Source of the DNA: an uncultured Eubacteriales bacterium
GTDB taxonomy: Bacteria; Bacillota; Clostridia; Oscillospirales; Oscillospiraceae
Assembly: GCA_900321275.1 (NCBI GenBank)
Contig: ONVI01000034.1
Coordinates: 1 to 51,383 of the forward strand
Reading direction: 5' to 3'
Length of the DNA stretch: 51,383 bases
Part shown: positions 15,019 to 23,361 of the stretch, piece after piece
Position numbering within the stretch: the first letter of the stretch is position 1
Layout of the letters: each line of letters opens with the position of its first letter
Made by a program: the position numbers and the translations under genes
Notes under the pieces: model-generated
Databases searched by the model: none
The model's input: only the letters and a program-made list of their open reading frames with translations
Told to the model about the DNA's origin: nothing

Positions 15019-16103
15019 CACTTGAATTCCGCCAGAATGTCATCCAGGCTGAACTCGTCGCCGGAATCGCTGTCGGCGGGCTTCGGCGCGCTCTTCGGTG
15101 CGGGAGCCTTCGGCGGCTCCGCGGGCTTCGCGGCAGGCGCGGGCCTGGGCGCGGGCGCCGCTGCGGCTTTCGGCGGCTCGACCGGCTTCTGCGCGCCCAT
15201 CAGGCGGCTGGTCTGAGAGTCGGCGAGACTCGCCTGTGCCTTCTGGTTGGCAATATCCCAGGCGGCGTAGGGATCAGCCTCCGGCTGTGCGGCGGGAACC
15301 GGAACAGGCGCGGGCTTGGTCCTGCGGCGTTCGGGAATGTCAAAGGAAGGCTCGGGCAGGGCGTCGGACACGGGGGGCACCGCATCGCTCCTGGTATCCT
15401 TCGCGTTCTTCATGCCCATGGCGGCGCGCTGCTGGGCCTTGTACTCCTGATACTCCTGCTCGTACTTCTCCTGGCGGGACTTGCGGGCGGAGCGGACGGA
15501 GCTGTCCTTCGCGGGGGCTGCGGCGGCGGCTGCGTCTCCCGTGTCTTCGGCGGGTTCCGGGGCCTTGTCCTTTTTGCCGAAGAGCTTCTTGCGCGGGGCC
15601 TTCTCCGGGCGCTCGTCCTCGTCGTCCACCTCGTAGAGCACGTCAACCATATCGGTCTCCGGCCGCTCAAAGATCATGGCCAGGGCAAAGAGAATGGAGA
15701 AGACCGTGATGAACACGTCGGCGACGTTGAAGATGGCAAAGTTGAACAGCTCCACCTTGAACATGTCCTGCACGTAGCCGTAGATGACGCGGTCAATCAT
15801 ATTGGCGATGCCGCCCGCGGCCACAAAGACCAGGCACCAGCGGGCAAACTTGCCGCGGATGAAGTTGGTGGCCAGGGCGATGATCACCAGCAGCACAAAA
15901 ACGCCTGTGGCGATGATGAAGTAGATGCGCGCCCCCTGGCCGCTCAGAAAGCTGAAAGCGGCGCCGTCATTGTGGACGTTCACGAGGCTGATGACCCCGG
16001 GGATGAAGCGCACCACGTCCGTGCCGAACAGGGTGTTGGAGACCCAGAACTTCACGGCCTGATCCAGAATGATCACAAGAAGGCCAACGATTGAATACAG
16101 CAT
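15018..16103 (-). CDS. lspA: lipoprotein signal peptidase with long disordered C-terminal tail
   Basis: 361 residues, about twice the normal LspA length. Residues 1-150 are a full signal peptidase II: four membrane helices, NVHNDGAAFSFL, and the two catalytic Asp residues in NMIDRVIYG (about 104) and NVADVFITV (about 129). Residues 150-361 are low-complexity, charged then Pro/Ala-rich, with no fold visible, and end in an acidic-hydrophobic peptide SLDDILAEFK. The enzyme removes signal peptides from prolipoproteins in the membrane. The tail function is unknown; a terminal binding motif is an inference. ATG 16103 was chosen as the normal LspA N-terminus. It couples to rluD. Confidence 0.9.
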   Translation of the reverse strand: MLYSIVGLLVIILDQAVKFWVSNTLFGTDVVRFIPGVISLVNVHNDGAAFSFLSGQGARIYFIIATGVFVLLVIIALATNFIRGKFARWCLVFVAAGGIANMIDRVIYGYVQDMFKVELFNFAIFNVADVFITVFSILFALAMIFERPETDMVDVLYEVDDEDERPEKAPRKKLFGKKDKAPEPAEDTGDAAAAAAPAKDSSVRSARKSRQEKYEQEYQEYKAQQRAAMGMKNAKDTRSDAVPPVSDALPEPSFDIPERRRTKPAPVPVPAAQPEADPYAAWDIANQKAQASLADSQTSRLMGAQKPVEPPKAAAAPAPRPAPAAKPAEPPKAPAPKSAPKPADSDSGDEFSLDDILAEFK

Positions 16104-16140
16104 GGTAACTCCTATCTGCCGGGGAAACCCGGCGCGCGAA

Positions 16141-16314
16141 CTTGCCTCCCCCTCCGGGGGAGGTGCCCCGGTGCACCCAGAAGGGGAATTGTCCCGAAGG
16201 GACAAGAGAAGCCGGCCTGGGCCGCTGGGGCGGAGAGGGTTTGCCGTCGAAGGCCCTCTCAGTCACGGCGCTTGCGGGGAACGCGCCGTGCCGGCTCCCC
16301 AAAGGGGAAGCCGG
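16141..16314. repeat. family-1-like repeat, diverged copy
   Basis: CTTGCCTCCCCCTCCGGGGGAGG hairpin, GGGGAATTGTCCC and GGGACA blocks, CACGGCGCTTGCG...CGCGCCGTG, and a closing GGCTCCCC...GGGGAAGCC. It fills the gap between ileS and lspA. Confidence 0.7.
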
Positions 16315-16316
16315 GT

Positions 16317-19115
16317 TTACATCTTCTCCACGACCGCTTTGCACCGCGGGCAGAGGCCGGTCTCGGGATCGGCCTTCTCCGAGTGCTTCCAGCAGCGTGG
16401 GCACTTGACGCCGGGCGCCTCGAAGACGGAAATCTCAAGGCCGGGATTCTTCACGCCCTTGCCGGTGACGTGCTCGTCCTGGGGCTCGTCGTCGGCGATG
16501 AGGCACCTGGAGACAATGAAGAGCTCGGAAAGATCCATGGACGCAACGCTCTCCAGCGCGTCCTTCGCGGCCTCGTCCCTGGCGCGCAGCGCCACGGCGG
16601 CCTCCAGGGGCTTGCCGATGCGCTTGGCGGCGCGGGCGGCTTCGAGCACGGCGTTGGCGTCGTCGCGCAGGGCGATGAGAGTGTCCCACTTCGCCATCTC
16701 CGCCTCATCGAGGGCGTAGTCTGCGAAGGGGGCGTTCATGGTGTTGAAGAGAATGTTGCGCGTGTCGTCCTCGCTGCGGTGCGGCATGGCCAGCCAGATC
16801 TCGTCACAGGTGAAGGCGAGGATCGGCGCGAACATCTTCGTCATCGTGTCGAGGATCAGAAACAGCGCGGTCTGGGCAGAGCGGCGCGGAAGGCCATCCC
16901 GCTCCTCGCAGTAGAGGCGGTCCTTGATGATGTCGAGGTAGAAGCTGGAAAGCTCCACCACGCAGAAGTCGTTGATCGCGTGGGAAACCACGTGGAACTC
17001 GTAATTGTCGTAGGCCTGGGCGACCCTGCCGATCAGCTCGTTGAGCTTGGTGACGGCCCAGCGGTCGAGGGGAAGCATGTCCCCGGGGGCGACGAGCTTG
17101 TCCGCGTCGAAGCCCTCCAGATTGCCGAGGCAGTAGCGGGCGGTGTTGCGGAACTTCAGGTAGTTCTGGCTGAGCTGCTTGAAGATCTCCCGGGAGCAGC
17201 GCACGTCCACATGGTAGTCGGCGGAGCCGGCCCAGAGGCGCACCATGTCCGCGCCGAATTCCTTGATCATATCGGCGGGGTCGATGCCGTTGCCGAGGGA
17301 TTTGTGCATGGCCTTGCCCTCGCCGTCCACTGTCCAGCCGTGGGTCAGGCACTCCTTATAGGGCGCGCCCTGGTTCAGCGCGCCGACGGCGGTGAGCAGG
17401 GAGGACTGGAACCAGCCCCTGTACTGGTCGCCGCCCTCGATGTACATATCGGCGGGCCAGAAGCCCTGGTCGCGCTTCATGGCGGCGTAATGGGTGGAGC
17501 CGGAGTCGAACCAGCCGTCGAGGGTATTGGTCTCTTTGGTAAAGTGCGTGCCGCCGCAGTGCGGGCATTTGAAGCCCCTGGGCAGCAGCTCTTCGGCCTC
17601 GCGCTCAAACCACGCGTTGGAGCCGTCCTTCTCGAAGACCGCGGCGACGGCCTCGATGCTCTCATCGGTGCAGACGGGCTTCTTGCAGTCCTCGCAGTAG
17701 AACACGGGGATGGGCAGGCCCCAGCGGCGCTGACGGGAGATGCACCAGTCGGCGCGCTCGCGGATCATGGCGGCCATGCGCTCCTTGCCCCAGGCGGGGA
17801 GCCACCGCACGTCGTCGCAGGCCTTGACGGCCTCCTCCTTGAAGGAGTCCACCGAGCAGAACCACTGGGGGGTGGCGCGGAAGATGATGGGATTCTTGCA
17901 GCGCCAGCAGTGGGGATAGGAGTGGGTGATGTTTTCGCTGGCAAAGAGGACGCCGGATTCCTTCATGTCGGCGTAGATGACGGGGTTGGACTCCTCGGTT
18001 TTGAGTCCCGCGTACTTGCCCGCGTACGCCGTGTGGCGGCCCTGGTCGTCCACGGGGACGACCATCTCCAGGCCGTAGCGGGTGCAGGTGTTGTAGTCAT
18101 CCGCGCCGAAGCCGGGGGCGGTATGGACGCAGCCCGTGCCGGAGTCCATGGTGACATAGTCGGCAGTCATCAGAAGGCTGGTCTTGTCGAGGAAGGGGTG
18201 ATGGGCCAGCATGTACTCAAAGAAGCTGCCCTCGTGGGTCTCCGCGATCTCCCAGCTCTCCACTTTGCCCGCCTTCATGACGTTCTCCACGAGCGCCTCG
18301 GCCATGATGAGCATTTCCCCGTTCGGGAGCTTCACGATGGCGTAGCTGTCGCCGGGGGAGAGGGTGATGCCCAGATTGCCGGGCAGGGTCCAGGTGGTGG
18401 TCGTCCAGATCAGGAAGGAGAGCTTCTTGAGATCCAGGTGCGAAAGTTTGCCCTTGTCGTCGGCGATGGGGAACTTGACATAGACGGTGGTGACGGGGTC
18501 GTCCTGATATTCGATCTCGGCCTCGGCCAGGGCGGTCTCGTCGTGGGCGCACCAGTAGACGGGCTTAAAGCCCTTGTAGATGTGGCCGTTGCGGTACATC
18601 TTGCCGAAGATGCGCACCTCGTCCGCCTCGAAGCCCTTGTTCATGGTGAGGTAGGGGTGCTCCCAATCCGCGACGACGCCCAGGCGCTTAAAGCCCTCCA
18701 TCTGGATGCCGACATACTTCTCGGCGTACTTGTGGCAGGCGGAGCGGAAATCCGCCACGCTCATGGCCTTGTGGTTGAGCTTTTGCTCCTTGATGATGGC
18801 GGACTCGATGGGCATGCCGTGGTTGTCCCAGCCGGGGATGTACGGCGTCCAGTATCCGCGCATGGCGTAGGAGCGCACGATGAAATCCTTGAGGGTCTTG
18901 TTGAGGGCGTGGCCCATGTGGATATTGCCGTTGGAGAAGGGAGGGCCGTCGTGGAGGCTGAAGCGGGGCTTGCCCTCGTTCTTCTTCAGCATCTCGTTGT
19001 AGAGGTCCATCTCCTGCCAGTTTTTCAGCATTTCCGGCTCGCGCTTGGGAAGGCCCGCGCGCATCGGGAAATCGGTTTTCGGAAGATTCAGTGTGGCGTT
19101 ATAGTCCTGTGACAT
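16317..19115 (-). CDS. ileS: isoleucyl-tRNA synthetase
   Basis: 932 residues, the usual bacterial IleRS length. HIGH motif is HMGH near 66-69, the tryptophan-rich editing domain is in the middle, and the KMSKS loop near 605 reads AMHKSLGN. The C-terminal zinc site has CPRC twice (about 905 and 921). It charges tRNA-Ile in the cytoplasm. The start lies behind AAGGAG. The 69-bp gap to divIVA is too short for a T-box leader, which many Firmicute ileS genes have, so control here is probably with the division operon. Confidence 0.97.
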   Translation of the reverse strand: MSQDYNATLNLPKTDFPMRAGLPKREPEMLKNWQEMDLYNEMLKKNEGKPRFSLHDGPPFSNGNIHMGHALNKTLKDFIVRSYAMRGYWTPYIPGWDNHGMPIESAIIKEQKLNHKAMSVADFRSACHKYAEKYVGIQMEGFKRLGVVADWEHPYLTMNKGFEADEVRIFGKMYRNGHIYKGFKPVYWCAHDETALAEAEIEYQDDPVTTVYVKFPIADDKGKLSHLDLKKLSFLIWTTTTWTLPGNLGITLSPGDSYAIVKLPNGEMLIMAEALVENVMKAGKVESWEIAETHEGSFFEYMLAHHPFLDKTSLLMTADYVTMDSGTGCVHTAPGFGADDYNTCTRYGLEMVVPVDDQGRHTAYAGKYAGLKTEESNPVIYADMKESGVLFASENITHSYPHCWRCKNPIIFRATPQWFCSVDSFKEEAVKACDDVRWLPAWGKERMAAMIRERADWCISRQRRWGLPIPVFYCEDCKKPVCTDESIEAVAAVFEKDGSNAWFEREAEELLPRGFKCPHCGGTHFTKETNTLDGWFDSGSTHYAAMKRDQGFWPADMYIEGGDQYRGWFQSSLLTAVGALNQGAPYKECLTHGWTVDGEGKAMHKSLGNGIDPADMIKEFGADMVRLWAGSADYHVDVRCSREIFKQLSQNYLKFRNTARYCLGNLEGFDADKLVAPGDMLPLDRWAVTKLNELIGRVAQAYDNYEFHVVSHAINDFCVVELSSFYLDIIKDRLYCEERDGLPRRSAQTALFLILDTMTKMFAPILAFTCDEIWLAMPHRSEDDTRNILFNTMNAPFADYALDEAEMAKWDTLIALRDDANAVLEAARAAKRIGKPLEAAVALRARDEAAKDALESVASMDLSELFIVSRCLIADDEPQDEHVTGKGVKNPGLEISVFEAPGVKCPRCWKHSEKADPETGLCPRCKAVVEKM

Positions 19116-19184
19116 ATGTTGTTGGCTCCTTATCGTACAAACGGGGCGCGCGTAAACGCTCGCCCCGGAATCATTTGCTTTTAA

Positions 19185-19844
19185 TCAGATGGTAAAGGGC
19201 TGGGTGTTTTCCAGCTTTTTCTTCTTGGGGCGGTAATCGGTGACCTCCTCAGGCAGGTCGATGGAAACGGCGCTGTCGGCCTGGAGCTTGGCGGCGCTGT
19301 TTTCAATGGCGCGGACGGTTTCGTCCATGTCGGGCAGCTTCTCCTGCACGGGGGCGGCTTCCTCGACGGGGGCGGGCTCCTCCTTCTTCACATCCATCTC
19401 GTCGGCAATCTTGCCGAGCTTGCCGAGCTGGGTGTGGCAGAGGGCCTTGGCGGCCTCAATATATTTGGCAACGGCGGCCTTGGCGTCCTTGAGGCGCTTT
19501 TCCTCGGCGTCGGCGCGGGCACTGATGGAGCCGACGGTCTCCTGGGCCTTCTTCTCGGCCTCGGCGATGGTGTCGGCCGCGCGCTGGCGCGCTTCGCTCT
19601 CAATCTGGACGGCTAACTTCTGCGCGGAGAGAATAGCGGCGTTGAGAGCCTCCTCATTGGCGCGGTACTCCTCAATCTTGTCGACGAGAACCTTCATCTT
19701 GCTCTTGAGAACGGCGTTCTCCTTCTGGGTCGCGGCCACGTCGTTGGCCAGCTCCTCCAGAAAATCGTCGACGGAGGCCATATCGTAGCCGCCTACGCGC
19801 GCTCTCTCAAAGCCCTTCTCCCGAATATCCTGTGCAGTAATCAT
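19185..19844 (-). CDS. divIVA: DivIVA domain cell-division protein
   Basis: 219 residues. The N-terminal DivIVA domain (MITAQDIREKGFERARVGGY, with DMASVDDFLEEL) is followed by a long Ala/Glu/Lys-rich coiled coil (about 30-150), then a Pro/Glu-rich tail ending in a basic cluster YRPKKKK. In Firmicutes DivIVA senses negative membrane curvature at septa and poles and recruits division or sporulation factors. It sits between sepF and ileS, the classic Firmicute arrangement. Ribosome binding site AAAGGTGG. Confidence 0.92.
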   Translation of the reverse strand: MITAQDIREKGFERARVGGYDMASVDDFLEELANDVAATQKENAVLKSKMKVLVDKIEEYRANEEALNAAILSAQKLAVQIESEARQRAADTIAEAEKKAQETVGSISARADAEEKRLKDAKAAVAKYIEAAKALCHTQLGKLGKIADEMDVKKEEPAPVEEAAPVQEKLPDMDETVRAIENSAAKLQADSAVSIDLPEEVTDYRPKKKKLENTQPFTI

Positions 19845-19883
19845 AGCTTATCCACCTTTCCAAATTCTTTCGTGACTGTCAGG

Positions 19884-20477
19884 TCAAAAATAGTGTCCGG
19901 AATTTTCCGGCTGCTGTTCTGTCTGTTGCTGCGGCTGCAAACCCTGAATATCTACATTCTGCGGGGTAATGAAATACGTTTTTGCGGAGACGGGCGTGAT
20001 CCTCCCGCCGAGGGCGAAGGCAATGCCGGACAGAAAGTCCAGCAGGCGTCTCGCGGTTTCCGCCGGCACACTCTCCAGCGTCATGACGCAGGTCGCGTCC
20101 TGCTGGAGGTAGCCCACCAGCTCCCCCGCCTCGTCAAAGGTCTTGGGGCTGAAGAGGATGACGGAGGTGTCGCGCCCGCCGAAGTTCATGGTCTTCTCCC
20201 GCCGGGGCCTGGGCGAAGACTGCGCGGCCTTCTTGAAGCCGCCGAAAATACCGCCGCCGGAGCCCTCCGCCGTTTTTTTCGGCGCCGGCGCTTCCTCCGC
20301 CGGGGCGGGCGCGCCGCCGGGATCGGCGAAGGCGTTTTCAAAGGCCATCTGTGCGGCGCTCACAGCCTTCTGCTCCGACTTCGGCTGCGGCCGCAGGCTC
20401 TGGTCTGCGCCCTCGAAGAAGTCCTCCTCATCGTCATAGGGCTGCGTCAGTTTTCTCAATCCATCCATGAAACCCAT
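19884..20477 (-). CDS. sepF: cell division protein SepF
   Basis: 197 residues. An N-terminal amphipathic membrane-binding segment (MGFMDGLRKLTQPYDD), a Pro/Ala-rich linker (about 25-90) and the C-terminal SepF core: TSVILFSPKTFDEA, VGYLQQDATCVMTLE and RLLDFLSGIAFALGG. SepF tethers FtsZ filaments to the membrane and polymerises into rings. It lies 23 bp after yggS and 39 bp before divIVA. Ribosome binding site GGAGG. The Gln-rich C-terminal tail is a local feature. Confidence 0.93.
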   Translation of the reverse strand: MGFMDGLRKLTQPYDDEEDFFEGADQSLRPQPKSEQKAVSAAQMAFENAFADPGGAPAPAEEAPAPKKTAEGSGGGIFGGFKKAAQSSPRPRREKTMNFGGRDTSVILFSPKTFDEAGELVGYLQQDATCVMTLESVPAETARRLLDFLSGIAFALGGRITPVSAKTYFITPQNVDIQGLQPQQQTEQQPENSGHYF

Positions 20478-20500
20478 GGCAATCCTCCAGATTTCGCCGG

Positions 20501-21208
20501 TCAGGCCGGCGGGGCGGGATAGTGCCGCTGCCCGAAGATGGCCGTGCCGACGCGCACGATGTTCGCCCCACAGGCAATGGCGGCCTCATAATCGCCGCTC
20601 ATGCCCATGGACATAAAATCCATATATACATTATCGTATTTTTTTTCTCCATTGTCAATAAAAAGCTGTCGCAAAAGACGGAAATATGGAAGATTCTCTT
20701 CCGGCGCACGGCAAATCGGGGGGATTGTCATAAGTCCGCGCACCCGAATCCCGGAAAAATCCTTTGCCGCCTCCAGCGCCATAGGCAGCGCCGCGGGGGA
20801 AAAACCGGATTTTGACGCCTCGCCCCCGGTGTTGACCTCCAGCAGGATGTCCTGCACGATCCCCCGCTTTTCCGCCTGGCGCGAGATCTCCCGCATGAGC
20901 TCCGCGCTGTCCACGCTGTGGATGAGCGACACCAGCCCCACGAGATATTTGGCCTTGTTTTTCTGGAGCGTCCCGATAAAGTGCAGCTGCGCGCCTTCGT
21001 AAGCGCCTGCCGCGTTCTTTTCCAGAAGCTCCTGCACGCGGTTTTCCCCGCAGCAGGGAAGCCCCGCCGCGATCGCCTCTCTGACGCGCGCGGCGTCGTT
21101 CATCTTCGTCGCGCCGACCAGCAGGATCTCCGACGGATCGCGCCCCGCCGCCTCCGCCGCTTTGGCGATGTTCGATTTGACCTGTGCAAGATTTTCGGCG
21201 ATGGACAT
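20501..21208 (-). CDS. yggS: YggS-family PLP homeostasis protein
   Basis: 235 residues, single alanine-racemase-like TIM barrel. The PLP lysine is in GATKM (K35), with GENRVQE near 55, EVNTGGEASKSGF near 147, SMGMSGDYEAAI and RVGTAIFG near the end. The family binds PLP and maintains vitamin B6 and amino-acid balance; catalytic activity is not established. It sits immediately before sepF, as in many Gram-positives (ylmE). A short stretch around 20620-20720 is clearly more AT-rich than its surroundings, although the reading frame and motifs continue through it. Confidence 0.92.
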   Translation of the reverse strand: MSIAENLAQVKSNIAKAAEAAGRDPSEILLVGATKMNDAARVREAIAAGLPCCGENRVQELLEKNAAGAYEGAQLHFIGTLQKNKAKYLVGLVSLIHSVDSAELMREISRQAEKRGIVQDILLEVNTGGEASKSGFSPAALPMALEAAKDFSGIRVRGLMTIPPICRAPEENLPYFRLLRQLFIDNGEKKYDNVYMDFMSMGMSGDYEAAIACGANIVRVGTAIFGQRHYPAPPA

Positions 21209-21233
21209 TTTTATCCCTTCTCTGTGTTTTTTA

Positions 21234-21258
21234 GTGTGGAGAGTGAAAAGTGAAGTTA
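21234..21258 (+). repeat. heptanucleotide repeat (GAGTGRA)n
   Basis: Units GTGTGGA, GAGTGAA, AAGTGAA then GTTA, just upstream of yggS. An inverted counterpart lies at 21468-21494, so the two flank a 210-bp segment. Confidence 0.7.
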
Positions 21259-21359
21259 TGGTGTCCGCTTCGCGGACGAATTAAAAGCCCTCTCCGCTTA
21301 GAAATTCTCTCCACAGCCATGCCTTTGGCGGGCCGTCGTGAAATAGGCTCGGGAAAGAC

Positions 21360-21368
21360 ATTATAGCA
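21360..21368 (-). promoter_or_regulatory. extended -10 promoter candidate for yggS-sepF-divIVA-ileS
   Basis: On the minus strand TGCTATAAT (21368-21360) is a perfect extended -10. The -35 region is poor (AGACTT or TTGCC offset). It sits 152 bp before yggS in the only large gap of the cluster. Confidence 0.45.
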
Positions 21369-21388
21369 AGGCGGGCAAAGGCAAGTCT

Positions 21389-21494
21389 TGGCTCCCCTTT
21401 CGGGGGAGCTGCCGAACGAAGTGAGTGAGACTGAGAGGGTAATTATAACGCGCCGAAGGCGCTCCTTAACTTCACTCTCCACTCTTCACTTTCC
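21389..21494. repeat. family-1-like hairpin plus inverted heptanucleotide tract
   Basis: GGCTCCCCTTTCGGGGGAGC hairpin, GAACGAAGTGAGTGAGACTGAGAGGG, a GCGCCGAAGGCGC palindrome, then the inverted (GAGTGRA)n tract at 21468-21494. Confidence 0.65.
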
Positions 21495-21506
21495 GCTTTC
21501 CAAACG

Positions 21507-22124
21507 CTATCCGATTTCCCCTTCCACGACCCGCGTCTCGTACAGCTCCTGGGGAAAGGCGGTCAGGCGCAGGCGCAGCACGGTGCGGCCGAGGGCGTCT
21601 TCGGTGACGGAGAGAAGCCGCGCCTTTGCCGGGCCGAAACCGTCGAGGGTGAGCGTGCAGGCCCCCGGCGCTGGCGGCGTCTGCCCGTCGAAGAGAGCGG
21701 CGCAGCACAGCGCAAACCCGTAGACCAGCCGCGGCCTCTCGCAGAGCTCCGGGGTCTCGGCTTCCCGGAGCAGGGCCTCCAGCGTTTCGGGGGTGAGGCG
21801 TTCAAAATCCGCCGGGGAGAGGAATTCCCACCCGTCCGAGGCAGGGAAAAACAGGGCGCTCTCCGTCCCGGTCTCGGCGGCGGAGAGTCTCGATCCCGCC
21901 CCGAAGCCGGAAAACGCGCCCGCCTCCAGCGCCTCCTCCTGCCGCAGCAGCACGCCGCGAAAGCGCCCGCCGGCCGGGGCGGAAGAGGGCGCCGACGGCG
22001 CGTTCCCTCTCCCCGTTGGCGCCTTGTCCAGCCGCAGCCAGAGCGCTGCCGCGCCCCAGGCACACAGGGCCGCAAACAGCAGCGCCGCCAGCGCGTGGTA
22101 GAAGCCGCGCTCACTCCTCCCCAT
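21507..22124 (-). CDS. single-pass membrane protein, HlyD-like candidate
   Basis: 205 residues overlapping the hfq stop by 14 nt, so translation is coupled. Residues 8-30 form an N-terminal membrane segment. A Pro/Ser/Ala linker follows, then an extracytoplasmic domain ([11 protein letters not shown] near 60, a C-terminal beta-rich part with [11 protein letters not shown]). The arrangement resembles short HlyD-type adaptor proteins annotated next to yggS/sepF in related Clostridia, but no decisive motif is visible. A role at the envelope with the division cluster is only an inference from position. Confidence 0.6.
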   Translation of the reverse strand: MGRSERGFYHALAALLFAALCAWGAAALWLRLDKAPTGRGNAPSAPSSAPAGGRFRGVLLRQEEALEAGAFSGFGAGSRLSAAETGTESALFFPASDGWEFLSPADFERLTPETLEALLREAETPELCERPRLVYGFALCCAALFDGQTPPAPGACTLTLDGFGPAKARLLSVTEDALGRTVLRLRLTAFPQELYETRVVEGEIG

Positions 22125-22338
22125 CGAAGGGGATGGGCCGCGGCGGCACTACCGTGGAGATTGCGTGCTTGTAAATGAGCTGCTGCCGCCCGTCGGAATC
22201 GAGCACCACCGTAAACCCATCAAAGCCCCGCACCACGCCGTGGAGCTGAAAGCCGTTCATCAGAAACATGGTGACGACGGCCTTTTCGCGTCGAAGCTGG
22301 TTGAGAAACTGATCCTGGAGATTTTGCGTTTTCTGCAT
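22111..22338 (-). CDS. hfq: RNA chaperone Hfq
   Basis: 75 residues from ATG 22338 behind AAGGAG. The Sm1 motif ([23 protein letters not shown]) and Sm2 motif ([10 protein letters not shown]) are complete, and the N-terminal [11 protein letters not shown] helix is typical. Hfq hexamers bind sRNA and mRNA; in Gram-positives its role is more limited than in enterics. It follows miaA, the conserved order in both Clostridia and Proteobacteria. The Sm2 His (KH) is present. Confidence 0.95.
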   Translation of the reverse strand: MQKTQNLQDQFLNQLRREKAVVTMFLMNGFQLHGVVRGFDGFTVVLDSDGRQQLIYKHAISTVVPPRPIPFDGEE

Positions 22339-22413
22339 TTCAGCCACTCCTTTTTCCCGGAGCGGCTCTCCTTTTCGCCGCCCCGTCATAAGTAATTCGT
22401 GAAAACTCACGTA

Positions 22414-23361
22414 TCACTCATGATACCCGCGGCTGCGCAAAAACGCTGTCGAAGACCGGAGGGCTTCGGCAAAATCGGGGACGCCGTCCCAGAGGATGCG
22501 GCAGGCATCCTGCCAGCGGCCGAACCAGGTGATCTGCCGTTTGGCATAGCGGCGGCTGCCCTGTTGGATGAGGGCGGCAGCCTCGTCCCGCGTGATCTCC
22601 CCCCGGAGCGCCAGCACGGCCTCCTTGTAGCCGATGGCCTGCATGGCGGTACAGGCGGGGGAGAGGCCGGAATCCAAAAGGCGCTGCACTTCGTCAAACA
22701 GGCCCTCTTCCACCATCTGCATAACGCGCCGGTCGATCCTGTCGTAGAGATCGGCGCGGTTTTTGTAATTCAAAACGATCCTTGCCGCCTCGTAGCGGGG
22801 CGGGCGTCGGCGCGTCTGCTCGTCGTGCTCCGTGGCGGTTTTCCCGGTGAGACGGTAGATCTCGATGGCCCGCACGATGCGCCGTTTGTCCCCCGCGCCG
22901 AGCTTTGCGGCGCGCTCCGGGTCGAAGGCGGCGAGCGCCTCCAGCATGCTCTCCCCGCCGACGCGGTCATATTCCGCCTCCAGCGCCGTGCGCAGGGCCC
23001 TGTCCTCCTGATTGTCGGCAAAGTCCCGCCCCGCGATCAGTGAGTCGATGTACAGCCCCGTACCGCCGACGAGGATGGGCAGCTTCCCGCGTGAAAGGAT
23101 CTCATCGCAGACCTGCCCGGCCTGCTCCACATAGCGGGCGACGGACCAGGCCTCCGAGGGCTCCGCCACGTCGAGCATGTGGTGCTTCGCCTGTGCCTGT
23201 TCCTCCGCCGTTGCCTTGGCGGTGCCGATATCCATCCCGCGGTAGAGCTGCATGGAGTCGGCGGACACAATCTCGCCGCCGTAAACTTTGGCAAGCTCGA
23301 TCCCGAGCCGCGTCTTCCCCGAGGCGGTAGGCCCCGCGACGACGATGATTCTGTGATTCAT
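22414..23361 (-). CDS. miaA: tRNA dimethylallyltransferase MiaA
   Basis: 315 residues. P-loop GPTASGKT at 10-17, SADSMQLYRGMDIGTAK, the GGTGLYIDSL motif and a C-terminal RRYAKRQITWF signature. It adds the dimethylallyl group to A37 of tRNAs reading UNN codons. MiaB, which modifies the same base further, is encoded divergently only about 2 kb away. The start overlaps the mutL stop by ATGA, showing coupled translation. Confidence 0.96.
   Translation of the reverse strand: MNHRIIVVAGPTASGKTRLGIELAKVYGGEIVSADSMQLYRGMDIGTAKATAEEQAQAKHHMLDVAEPSEAWSVARYVEQAGQVCDEILSRGKLPILVGGTGLYIDSLIAGRDFADNQEDRALRTALEAEYDRVGGESMLEALAAFDPERAAKLGAGDKRRIVRAIEIYRLTGKTATEHDEQTRRRPPRYEAARIVLNYKNRADLYDRIDRRVMQMVEEGLFDEVQRLLDSGLSPACTAMQAIGYKEAVLALRGEITRDEAAALIQQGSRRYAKRQITWFGRWQDACRILWDGVPDFAEALRSSTAFLRSRGYHE

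Noticed and set aside
16272-19112. A 946-codon open frame on the plus strand opposite ileS
   Set aside because: It is the antisense shadow of ileS in GC-rich DNA; composition is His/Ala/Gly-rich with no family motif, while the minus strand has complete IleRS signatures.
19116-19184. T-box leader before ileS
   Set aside because: Only 69 bp separate divIVA and ileS; there is no T-box sequence or room for a stem I.
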